From: an uncultured Kiritimatiellota bacterium | GTDB lineage: Bacteria; Verrucomicrobiota; Kiritimatiellia; RFP12; UBA1067 | Assembly (NCBI GenBank): GCA_934621385.1 | Contig: CAKTUI010000004.1 | Span: 1 to 64,000 of the forward strand | DNA length: 64,000 nt | Direction of reading: 5' to 3' | In this document: positions 36,352 to 43,724 of the stretch, piece by piece | Position numbering within the stretch: position 1 is the stretch's first letter | Layout of the letters: every line of letters starts with the position of its first letter | Notes under the pieces: model-generated | Database searches by the model: none | The model's input: only the letters and a program-made list of their open reading frames with translations | What the model was told of the DNA's origin: nothing | Made by a program: the position numbers and the translations under genes

Positions 36352-36407
36352 AGTGTACCACATTCCGCCGTCGGCGGCAATAGGACCGCGTGCTCGGGGG
36401 CTTGCGC
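36352..36407 (-). promoter_or_regulatory. TGGTACACT promoter of the dapB stump, with upstream GC-rich element
   Basis: The minus strand reads TGGTACACT at 36352-36360, followed by a purine-rich leader with AAAGGAAAG before the ATG at 36311. The shared GC-rich element (36386-36407) lies here about 21 bp further from the -10 than at galE or the OppD-type gene, that is two helical turns. Confidence 0.5.
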
Positions 36408-36700
36408 GGCGGCTCGCCCGACCCGGATGCGGCGGCAATCTCGCAACGCCTTTCACGCGTCGACAAGCAGCTTCACTGAGTCTGCCCTGCCTCGGCGATT
36501 ATCACAGGTTGCGGACGGTGACCTCTCCTACGGCGGCGAGTCGCACCGCACCTCTCGTGCGACCACCGCGCTCACCCCACTCGCCCGAGAGGAGGAACAG
36601 GCCGGCTACAGGTGGAACGCGGTAGATGGTTTTACCAGTCTGCCGTCCGGCAGACCACACAAACTGCCGCGCCCGCGCCTACACAACGCCTGCGCGGCGC
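36386..36700. repeat. Dispersed intergenic repeat X, copy 3, with Z start
   Basis: Blocks in the same order as the other copies: TGCTCGGGGGCTTGCGC, CACGCGTCGACAA (shared with copy 1), CTCGGCGATTATCAC, ACCTCTCGTGCGACCACC and CTCGCCCGAGAGG. The palindrome here reads GTCTGCCGTCCGGCAGAC (36638-36655). Compared with the other copies both arms are changed together (GCC/GGC to GTC/GAC), so the dyad is kept. The start of element Z follows at 36666-36690. Confidence 0.75.
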
Positions 36701-36716
36701 GGCGGTTTGCGCTTTG

Positions 36717-36806
36717 CTTTGCCGCAAGGAGCGCAAAGACCCCAAAGATGCCGAAGACCCCATCCCCATTTTCCCTGCGACCTTTGCGTCCCCTGCGGCT
36801 AAAACC
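36717..36806. repeat. REP-like inverted pair
   Basis: CCGCAAGGAGCGCAAAG (near 36720) and CTTTGCGTCCCCTGCGG (near 36785) are complementary at most positions and could form a long imperfect stem. Similar CGCAAAG-type repeats are dispersed in many planctomycete, cyanobacterial and chloroflexi genomes. No gene overlaps it. Confidence 0.45.
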
Positions 36807-36861
36807 ACCCTCCCCCTTTCCGTGCGCTCCGCGTGTTCCGTGGTTCGTCCAACCCGCCCCC

Positions 36862-36890
36862 TTGCAACCGGCGCGGCGAAATGGTACAAT
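36862..36890 (+). promoter_or_regulatory. Promoter of a small plus-strand unit
   Basis: TTGCAA (36862-36867) and TACAAT (36885-36890) are 17 bp apart, and TGG precedes the -10, giving the TGGTACAAT form seen at genes here. It points to the unit that ends at the terminator at 37457-37490. Confidence 0.65.
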
Positions 36891-37220
36891 CGCGCCATCT
36901 TGTCCGACGGAGGACTCCCTCTTCAACGAACGGAGGACCCCGCCCAGCGCAACAAGAGAAAGGCCGGCGCAATGGATAATTATGCGGCACCGGCGGAAGT
37001 GGATGGGCGCGCTGCCGGCGGGACGATTAGACGGTCGGACGGGATGACATCACGCGAAGCGCCGGCAGGGCCGGCGGGAAGGATTGACCATGTCGACGAA
37101 GGAAAGTCGTTTGAAGGAAAGTTGTTTTGCATGGGCGGACGTTCGGGGGGACTCCGGAGCCCCAGCTGGGGCGCATGCGTTCCGCCGCGAGGGGACGCGG
37201 GGAGACGCACGCACAAAAGC

Positions 37221-37303
37221 GCCGCGCTTGCGCCTTCAAAACGCCTACGCGGTGGGGCTTCGCTCCGCCGTTCTCAAGCGGAGGTTCGGGGGCTCAGTCC
37301 CCC
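37221..37303. repeat. Element Z, copy 3
   Basis: It starts GCCGCGCTTGCGCCTT, continues AACGCCTACGCGG and ends GGAGGTTCGGGGGCTCAG. Related copies lie at 25889-25997, 36666-36690 (start only) and 54684-54744. The CGGGG/CCCCG end can form a small hairpin. Confidence 0.6.
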
Positions 37304-37456
37304 TTCGCCCCCAGCCTTGCCCGCAAGCCCCTTGCATGCGCCGCGATTGCGCGGGACGGGCCGTGCGCGGCAAGTAAATCCGCCCCACGGCGGGCCGCCT
37401 GAGGGGCACTTGCGCATCCGCAGCGCGGCGGACGCGCACTGCCGTCACCGCAGAAC

Positions 37457-37490
37457 GGGCGGGGGAGCTGTCCCCCGCCCGCCTTCTTTT
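37457..37490 (+). terminator. Intrinsic terminator of the unit upstream of thiC
   Basis: Perfect 10 bp stem GGGCGGGGGA / TCCCCCGCCC with a GCTG loop (37457-37480), followed by TTCTTTT. It ends the unit that starts near 36897 and isolates thiC from it. Confidence 0.85.
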
Positions 37491-37505
37491 GCCCAGATCA
37501 CGGCG

Positions 37506-37608
37506 GAATCTCCGCGAGAAACCGACTGAGTCACTGCGGGAGACTGAGCGAGGCATTGCGGGAGTCGAACTTTAAAACATCGGACTTGAACTCCGAAACA
37601 ACGGGAGA
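37506..37608. repeat. Tandem array E (22 bp period, degenerate)
   Basis: GAGTCACTGCGGGAG (37528) and GAGGCATTGCGGGAG (37550) match at 13 of 15 positions and are 22 bp apart. Weaker units follow in phase at 37572 and 37594, and perhaps precede at 37506. A near-palindrome CGGACTTGAACTCCG occurs at 37581-37595. The array starts 16 bases after the terminator at 37490. It is less regular than arrays A-D. Confidence 0.5.
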
Positions 37609-37763
37609 GGGGCTTCGACCCTCGCGATTTTGCCGCGAAAACCACCGTCTTCGTTCAGACGATTACACGAAAAACCAGCCATGGGCCACACAAAAATCAC
37701 GGAAGGACATCAGAAAATGCGTCCGACGCAGTGCCCAAAACGCCGACGGAGAGAACGCTTTTT

Positions 37764-37772
37764 TGGTATACT
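37764..37772 (+). promoter_or_regulatory. TGGTATACT promoter of thiC
   Basis: Extended -10 just before the TPP riboswitch; transcription would start near 37779, at the first base of the aptamer region. Confidence 0.6.
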
Positions 37773-37782
37773 ATTTGCCGTC

Positions 37783-37866
37783 GCTTCGGGTGCCTAAGCG
37801 CATGGTGCGCCTCGGCTGAGAAAAACCGATAGAACCTGAACGGGGTAATGCCCGCGTAGGAAAGGA
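37783..37866 (+). promoter_or_regulatory. TPP riboswitch
   Basis: The conserved aptamer segments are present in order: TTCGGGTGCC, GGCTGAGAAA, ACCGATAGAACCTGAAC, GGGGTAATGCC and GCGTAGGAAA. Thiamine pyrophosphate binding would repress the downstream thiC. The ribosome-binding region (GGAAAGGACAGGA) starts within the aptamer 3' strand, and no terminator hairpin fits before the ATG, so control is probably at translation initiation. Confidence 0.93.
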
Positions 37867-37874
37867 CAGGACGC

Positions 37875-39179
37875 ATGACACAACTGGAAGCGGCCCGCAA
37901 GGGCCTGGTGACCGAGGCGATGAAAATCGTCGCGGCGGACGAGGGAATTGATGCGGAGACCGTGCGAGTCGCCGTCGTACGCGGCGAGGCCGTCATCCCG
38001 CTGAACATCCACCACACAAACGCACAGCCCATTGGGGTCGGCCGACTCTTCCGCACGAAGATCAACGCGAATCTCGGCCGGAGCGTGACACATTCAGGCA
38101 AGGGAGACGAACTGGAGAAACTCGCCATCGCACTTAAGGCGGGAGCCGACTTCATCATGGATCTTTCGGTTGGCTCGGATGACCTCAAGTCCATTCGACA
38201 GGGCTTGCTTGACGCGAGCGACCGTCCGCTCGGCACCGTCCCCGTCTACGAGACGATCTCCCGGCTCGAAGGCGACATCCCGCACATGGATCCATCCTTT
38301 CTGCTGGACGTCATCCGCGCACAGGCCGAACAGGGCGTTGACTTCATGACGCTTCACGCCGGTCTTCTGCGGGCGGCCATCCCTCTCGCGATGAAGCGCA
38401 AGATGGGCATCGTCAGCCGAGGCGGCTCGATTATGGCCGAATGGATGATGGCCAACAACCGCGAGAATCCCCTGTACGAAAAGTGGGACGAGGTCCTCGA
38501 CATTCTCGTCCAGCACGATGTCACCGTCTCTCTCGGCGACGGCCTGCGTTCCGGCTGTCTGGCGGATGCCTCGGATGCCGCGCAATTCGCTGAACTGGAT
38601 GTGCTGGGCGAGCTGGTTGAGCGTTGCCGTGCGCGTGGCGTTCAGGTGATGGTGGAAGGACCGGGCCACATCCCCTTCAACGAAATTCAGATGAATATGG
38701 AGCGCGAGCAGAAAGTCTGCAAGGATGCTCCCTTCTACGTGCTTGGTCCCGTCGTTACGGATGTCGCGCCCGGCTACGACCACATCGTCTCGGCGATTGG
38801 CGCAACGGCGGCGGCGACCTACGGGGCTTCGCTTCTCTGCTATGTCACGCCCGCCGAACACCTTGGACTTCCCGATGCCGACGAGGTGCATCGCGGCTGT
38901 ATCGCCTCCCGCATCGCCGCGCATGCGGGTGATGTCGCCCGTGGACTGAAGGGTGCGCGGACACAAGACGACGCGATGGCCGATGCGCGGCGAAACTTCT
39001 GCTGGGACGAACAGTTTGCGGCATCGCTCGACCCCGAGCATGCGCGGACACGCTGGCTGAAGACGCGGGCGCTCACCGATGCCGACCATGGCGACGACCA
39101 CTGCTCAATGTGCGGCAAGCAGTTCTGCGCCGTGCGCACGTCACGCCGCATACGCGACCTCGCGGCGAAAAGCCTCTGA
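37875..39179 (+). CDS. thiC: Phosphomethylpyrimidine synthase ThiC
   Basis: The 434-residue radical SAM enzyme converts aminoimidazole ribotide to HMP-P for thiamine. Motifs are INANLGRS, GADFIMDLSVG, DFMTLHAG, VSRGGSIMAEWM, SLGDGLRSGC, VMVEGPGHIPFNEI and the C-terminal Fe-S motif CSMCGKQFC (C-x2-C-x4-C). It lacks the N-terminal extension of the longer E. coli protein, as in many anaerobes. A TPP riboswitch precedes it. Confidence 0.96.
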   Translation: MTQLEAARKGLVTEAMKIVAADEGIDAETVRVAVVRGEAVIPLNIHHTNAQPIGVGRLFRTKINANLGRSVTHSGKGDELEKLAIALKAGADFIMDLSVGSDDLKSIRQGLLDASDRPLGTVPVYETISRLEGDIPHMDPSFLLDVIRAQAEQGVDFMTLHAGLLRAAIPLAMKRKMGIVSRGGSIMAEWMMANNRENPLYEKWDEVLDILVQHDVTVSLGDGLRSGCLADASDAAQFAELDVLGELVERCRARGVQVMVEGPGHIPFNEIQMNMEREQKVCKDAPFYVLGPVVTDVAPGYDHIVSAIGATAAATYGASLLCYVTPAEHLGLPDADEVHRGCIASRIAAHAGDVARGLKGARTQDDAMADARRNFCWDEQFAASLDPEHARTRWLKTRALTDADHGDDHCSMCGKQFCAVRTSRRIRDLAAKSL

Positions 39180-39196
39180 TGCCGCGTGGTGGGTGA

Positions 39197-40117
39197 CTAC
39201 CAGGCGCAACCGATGAGGTTCAGTGCATTGTCGTGCCCGATGAGGCGGCACTCCCCTTCCGTCAGTCCGACGCGTGTGCGCAGAATCTCCATGCATCTGG
39301 CAATCGGAGTCGTGGCTCCCACGAGGCACTTGCGGGCCGGGTTCCACAGGAGCCCGTTGGGTTCCAACCGCGCATGGGCGCCGCAGACCTCGTATTCGCC
39401 CGGCGGCAAGCCAGCCGGATACTGTGCATCCGACACGGCGATCAGCCGCGTGGCAGGGACGGCTCGGCAGTAAAGCTTCAGCATCGTATCGGGAAGATGG
39501 TGTCCGTCCGGAATGAACATGACGGACGCACGGTTCTCGACCAGGGCCGTGTAGACGATGTTGTCGTGTCGATTCACCTCGTTCGGGATGCCATTGCCGA
39601 GATGTGTAAACGCCCGGGCACCCGCCGCAAGGCACGGCTCGATGTCCGCCGGGCTTGTCGCCAGCTGATGTCCAAGCGAGACGGTCACGCCCCGTTCAGT
39701 CAGTGCCTTCACGAATGCGGGCATTCCGGGAACTTCCGCCGCGACATTGACGAGTCGGATCAGTCCCTCCGCAACATCCTGAAAGCGGTCGAAAAGCCCC
39801 ATGTCCGGCGCATGGACCCATTCGATGGGATGCGTCCCGACGGCCCCGGGACGATTCGAGATGAACGGTCCCTCAAGAAAGAAGCCGAGGATGTTCCGCG
39901 CACAGACCTCGTATTTTTGCCGCGCCGCGACAACGATTCGAATCGTTTCGATCAGCATCTCGGGGTCGCCCGTGACAAGCGTCGGCAGATAGCCGACCGT
40001 GCCGTCCGCCGCCAGGCGTTCCGTCACGCGCTTGACGGCCTCGACCGTCAACCCCCGCGCATTGAAGTCAACGCCTGCGTAGCCATTGACCTGAAGGTCG
40101 ATCCACCCGGCGTTCAT
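39197..40117 (-). CDS. nagA: N-acetylglucosamine-6-phosphate deacetylase-like amidohydrolase
   Basis: The 306-residue protein starts directly in the barrel (WIDLQVNGYAGVDF), without the ~50-residue N-terminal beta-domain of typical NagA (about 380 residues). Catalytic elements remain: FFLEGPFIS (metal Glu), SLGHQLAT (His), FTHLGNGIPN (His), FIPDGHHLPD and the general acid-base Asp in AVSDAQYPAG. It probably deacetylates GlcNAc-6-P or a related acylated amino sugar phosphate. It is the last gene of the carbohydrate operon and abuts the upstream gene's stop. The absence of the small beta-domain is unusual for the family. Confidence 0.8.
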   Translation of the reverse strand: MNAGWIDLQVNGYAGVDFNARGLTVEAVKRVTERLAADGTVGYLPTLVTGDPEMLIETIRIVVAARQKYEVCARNILGFFLEGPFISNRPGAVGTHPIEWVHAPDMGLFDRFQDVAEGLIRLVNVAAEVPGMPAFVKALTERGVTVSLGHQLATSPADIEPCLAAGARAFTHLGNGIPNEVNRHDNIVYTALVENRASVMFIPDGHHLPDTMLKLYCRAVPATRLIAVSDAQYPAGLPPGEYEVCGAHARLEPNGLLWNPARKCLVGATTPIARCMEILRTRVGLTEGECRLIGHDNALNLIGCAW

Positions 40118-41406
40118 TCGTGCGCCTTCTTCCACGCCTCGACAATCGTGTAGTACTTGACGAGCATATTGTCAATGTACAGCGGGTCCTCGCGTCCGGC
40201 CTTCATCCAATCGAGATAGGTGTGAACGACCTGGGAGAAATGCGCCTCGTGTCCGATGTCGTACGCCTTCGGGTAGGAGATGCGCCAAACGCCCGGTTCC
40301 TCCGTCTCCTGTGCCGCGACACCGGGCCACGATTTCTCAATGCGGACGAGTGCCGCGTCAAGCGCACGGCGAGTTGCCGCCGCGTCGCCCCGCGAGCGGA
40401 CGTAGAGGACTGGCCTGTAGCCCTCCTTCGGTCCCTGACGGATGAAGACCTCCGCCTTTGTGCCGCGCATCATCGAATCGTGCGTGTCGCCCGTGCCCTC
40501 CGGGGCCATGAAGTTCCAGATGACGGAGACTTTGCACGAAACGCCCTTCAGTTTCCAGACGAACTCCCCATTGGCCTCGCAATCAAAATCCGCCGCGCAC
40601 GATCCGCCCGTGGACATCTTGTACTGTGCGGGCGTCAGGTGCGTCGGCCAAGTGCGGGACGAGACGATCTCGACATCATTCGTCGTCAGGCGGACATCCG
40701 GAAACGCCTCCCACTGGACGAGGTCAACGAGATGCGTCGTCACGTCCACGATGCCCTCGCCCAGGATTCGCGTGTCGTAGTACCAGGTCGGACGCTGCAA
40801 TGGCGAACCATTGACGAGCTTGCAGAAGTGGTGAACCGAAATCTTCGTAATGGCGGGATTATCGGGCGTGCCCTTCTCCTGCTCGCCATAGAGGGTGCGA
40901 TCCTGCGTCAAGGCGCGCTGGAGAATCGTGGTAATCTCATTACGCTCAGTCATGATGTCGGCGAAGAAGAGACCCTTTTCCTGGGCGAGCCGCGCCGCTC
41001 GGACAGTCTTCTCATAGACGGACGGCGTGATGGCCATCGGCTTGTCGGCCAGGACATTCACGCCCGCCTCAACCGCCGCGAGCGCATAGTCGCCCTTGCG
41101 ATTGTTCTTGCCGGCCAGGATGACGACGGGCGAATCTCCCAGCGAACCCGACTTGGCTTCAGCGACGAAGCACTCCAGGTAATCCGCACCGCGATAGACG
41201 ACCTCCCGCCAGGCCGTCGGATTCTCGGCGCGGGCATTGAAGTTCGAGACGAGTTGCAGGTGGGCATCGAGTTCCGGACCGTTTGGCGCAAAGACCTTCA
41301 CTTCGGGGGAGACCGCCGGATAGGGTCGGTTCTGGACGAGGGACGCATGGAAGTGTCCGGGGTCGAGGGTGACGAGGCTAACCGCCAGGAGCAATGAGGT
41401 TGTCAT
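40114..41406 (-). CDS. Gfo/Idh/MocA-like oxidoreductase (operon member 1)
   Basis: The 430-residue protein has the family layout: an N-terminal nucleotide-binding part (LVTLDPGHFHASLV), VVILAGKNNRKGDYALAAVEAG and the VLADKPMAI motif (the D/EKP signature). A beta-sheet substrate domain follows (VHHFCKLVNGSPLQRPTWYYD, GEGIVDVTTHLVDLVQW). The usual GxGxxG is weak, so cofactor binding may differ. The start at 41406 overlaps the symporter stop. A short hydrophobic N-terminus (TTSLLLAVSLVTL) could be a signal anchor or the first beta strand. Confidence 0.75.
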   Translation of the reverse strand: MTTSLLLAVSLVTLDPGHFHASLVQNRPYPAVSPEVKVFAPNGPELDAHLQLVSNFNARAENPTAWREVVYRGADYLECFVAEAKSGSLGDSPVVILAGKNNRKGDYALAAVEAGVNVLADKPMAITPSVYEKTVRAARLAQEKGLFFADIMTERNEITTILQRALTQDRTLYGEQEKGTPDNPAITKISVHHFCKLVNGSPLQRPTWYYDTRILGEGIVDVTTHLVDLVQWEAFPDVRLTTNDVEIVSSRTWPTHLTPAQYKMSTGGSCAADFDCEANGEFVWKLKGVSCKVSVIWNFMAPEGTGDTHDSMMRGTKAEVFIRQGPKEGYRPVLYVRSRGDAAATRRALDAALVRIEKSWPGVAAQETEEPGVWRISYPKAYDIGHEAHFSQVVHTYLDWMKAGREDPLYIDNMLVKYYTIVEAWKKAHE

Positions 41407-41407
41407 A

Positions 41408-42922
41408 TCAGTATTCCTTCTTTTCAATTCGATTCATGAAATCAGCTACGGCCGCACGGTCGGCCGATGTGTCGCGGAACAGGCACGTGCCGAGGACGAG
41501 GCCCGCCACAGTGGCCAGTGCCGTCGTGGGGAAAATCCAGACCATTTCGCGCAGGAAAGCCAAGTTGGGCGTAGACCCAAGTGCAAAGAGCAGAAGGCCG
41601 ACGACGATGCCGACGACCAGTCCGCAAAGCCCGGATCGACGCGAGAGTTCACGCACGAAGACACCACCAAGCATGGGAATCGCGATGGGCGGCAGGAAGA
41701 CGCCAAAGACCTTGTTGGAGAGGTTGAAGAGGTCGTCCGCCCCTTGGGCGTATTGCATCACGAAGGCAAGTGCCACGACGAGTCCGCCAACGATGACTGT
41801 CGCGGCACGGGCGGCAACCATCTTTGCGGTCGCCGAAGGCCGACGGACGAACTTCAGGTAAAGCTCGTTCACCATGACGGCCGCCGCCGCGTTGAAATTG
41901 CCCGCCAATGAACTCATGGTCGCCGAAAACATCGCCGCGATAACAAGACCAATCAGTCCGACCGGCAGAACTTCGCGGCAAAGGAGCGCATAGACACCAT
42001 TCAGTTCCGTCTCGGGCAGGCCCGGCAGGAAGACACGGGCCGCCATGGCCGGAAAGAAGAAAACCGGCGGCCCGACAAAGAGGAGCACCGCGACAAGATA
42101 GGCCATCTTCCGCGCATCCCGTTCGCTTTTCGTCGCGTAGTACCGCTGGATGAGCGACCAGTTCGTCGACAGGGTCGAGCCGACGCAACAGAAGAAGACA
42201 AGCAGATAAATCCACGTGTACTTGCCCGCCGTGAAGTCGAAGAATCCGACGGGAACACCATCAAGGAAGACCTTGAAGCCGTGGAGAAGCCCCGCGCCCC
42301 CATCCATGGACGCAAGCCGTCCGAGGCAAAGAAACGGCAGGAGGAGCACGACCGCAAGAATGACCAAGAACTGAATGAAGTCACATGCCAGCGTGGCCTT
42401 CAGTCCGCCGAGAAAGGTATAAAGGATGATAATCACTCCCGAGATGCACACCGACCAGAAAAGCGGAAAGCCCATCCCAACGCCGACCACCGTGCCAATG
42501 GCGAGCAACTTGAGCGCATTGTCGAGGAGCTGCATGGGCAGGCCGAGAATGGCCAGCGTCCGACACATGGTGGGCGTATACCGCTCGGCGATGTAGTCGA
42601 TGGGGCTTCCCTTCGCCGCCCGTCGCCACCGCACGGCCAGGAACCAGGCACCAAGCAGAACGGCCGGAACCGAGAGCCAGCTCACCGTTACGGGAACCCA
42701 GCCGAACTTGTAGGCAAGGGCCGAATACATGACAAAGGCAAGAGCCGAAAAGCTGTTCATGTAGAACGAGACACCCGCGAGCCACCAGGGCGTCGTCTTG
42801 TCGTTCCCAAAGAACTGGTCGGACGATGCCGACCGTCGGCTGTAGTAGAAACCAACGCCAATCATCACCGCAAAAAACGCGGCGATGATGGCGTAGTCCG
42901 CGAAGGCAAGCGCGTTCTCCAC
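41408..42922 (-). CDS. Sodium:solute symporter (SSS family)
   Basis: The 504-residue integral membrane protein with about 13 hydrophobic segments starts YAIIAAFFAVMIGVGFYYSR and has the GVSFYMNSFSALAFVMYSALAY region and SATMSSLAGNFNAAAAVMVNELY, as in SGLT-type Na+/sugar symporters. Its place between nagB and an oxidoreductase suggests that it imports the sugar or modified sugar released by the operon's hydrolase. Confidence 0.9.
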   Translation of the reverse strand: MENALAFADYAIIAAFFAVMIGVGFYYSRRSASSDQFFGNDKTTPWWLAGVSFYMNSFSALAFVMYSALAYKFGWVPVTVSWLSVPAVLLGAWFLAVRWRRAAKGSPIDYIAERYTPTMCRTLAILGLPMQLLDNALKLLAIGTVVGVGMGFPLFWSVCISGVIIILYTFLGGLKATLACDFIQFLVILAVVLLLPFLCLGRLASMDGGAGLLHGFKVFLDGVPVGFFDFTAGKYTWIYLLVFFCCVGSTLSTNWSLIQRYYATKSERDARKMAYLVAVLLFVGPPVFFFPAMAARVFLPGLPETELNGVYALLCREVLPVGLIGLVIAAMFSATMSSLAGNFNAAAAVMVNELYLKFVRRPSATAKMVAARAATVIVGGLVVALAFVMQYAQGADDLFNLSNKVFGVFLPPIAIPMLGGVFVRELSRRSGLCGLVVGIVVGLLLFALGSTPNLAFLREMVWIFPTTALATVAGLVLGTCLFRDTSADRAAVADFMNRIEKKEY

Positions 42923-42926
42923 GGGC

Positions 42927-43670
42927 TTACCTTGTCAGAAGTGCCGCGGCCGGCGGGTCAAGGTAAAGCTCGCAATCGGCGTGCGTCCGCAGGGAAGTTG
43001 CGGGGACTTCGGGGCTGATTGCGTTCTCGACGGTGTGCTTCACCGCCTCGGCCTTCCGGGCATCGGGGACGATGACGACGATGGACTTCGTCGCCAGAAT
43101 TTGCGGAACCGTCATCGAGTAGGCATGGGTCGGAACCGCATCAAGACTCGGATACCACCCCTCGCCGACCTGCTGACGGCGGCAGACTTCATCCAACTTG
43201 ACGACGGCATACGCCTCCTTCGTCTCAAAATCGGCCGGCGGATCGTTGAAGGCGATGTGACCGTTCTCGCCGATGCCAATGCAGGCGAGGTCAATCGGCT
43301 TTTCACGGACGGCCGCCGCCAACCGTGCGCACTCCGCCGCCGTGTCGGGCGCATCACCGCCAACGAATGTGAAGTTCTTCACCAAGCAGGGCAACTTGGA
43401 CAGCAGGCGTTCGACCAGAAACCGCCGGAAGCTCGCGGGATGGTCGGCAGGAATGCCGACATACTCATCCAGATGGAAGCCGCAGACCTTCGACCAGTCG
43501 ATTTCCGTGTGGCTCAGCAACGCCTCGATGAACTCAAACTGACTCGCCGCGCTGGCAAAAATGACGCGGGCCTCACCCCGCGCTTCAATTGCCGCGCAAA
43601 TCTTGCTCGCCGCCGCATCCGCCGCGAGCCATCCCATATCATTCTTATCCTTGCCAACAATAATCTTCAT
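42927..43670 (-). CDS. nagB: Glucosamine-6-phosphate deaminase
   Basis: The 247-residue protein starts KIIVGKDKNDMGWLAADAAA. It shows the active-site motifs VCGFHLDEYVGIPADHPASF and DLACIGIGENGHIAFNDPPADF, the NagB signature, converting GlcN-6-P to fructose-6-P and ammonia. The start at 43670 matches the family; an upstream in-frame ATG at 43709 adds an unlikely basic tail. Its presence with nagA shows that amino sugars are a product of the pathway encoded here. Confidence 0.92.
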   Translation of the reverse strand: MKIIVGKDKNDMGWLAADAAASKICAAIEARGEARVIFASAASQFEFIEALLSHTEIDWSKVCGFHLDEYVGIPADHPASFRRFLVERLLSKLPCLVKNFTFVGGDAPDTAAECARLAAAVREKPIDLACIGIGENGHIAFNDPPADFETKEAYAVVKLDEVCRRQQVGEGWYPSLDAVPTHAYSMTVPQILATKSIVVIVPDARKAEAVKHTVENAISPEVPATSLRTHADCELYLDPPAAALLTR

Positions 43671-43724
43671 ATCCAACTTTCTTTTCGACTTGTTTCCAAT
43701 AGAAATCATCCGGCGGTCTTTCGA

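Larger units (their letters stand above)
36897..37490 (+). ncRNA. Candidate non-coding or small-peptide transcript upstream of thiC
   Basis: A promoter (36862-36890) and a strong terminator bound about 590 nt. Possible starts are ATGGATAATTATGCGG at 36972 and an ATG at 37090 (MSTKESRLKESCFAW), but neither frame resembles a known family; the composition becomes Arg/Pro/Gly-rich, as in non-coding GC-rich DNA. The 3' half contains a copy of element Z (37221-37303). The stretch GAAGGAAAGTTGTTTTGC before ATGGGC (near 37115-37137) weakly resembles the start region of the unit at 54809. The conserved segments of RNase P RNA or tmRNA were not found. Confidence 0.4.

Noticed and set aside
36972..37529. 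A protein starting at 36972 in the unit upstream of thiC
   Set aside because: The frame passes through the terminator hairpin, and the translation is Arg/Pro/Gly-rich without any recognisable domain.
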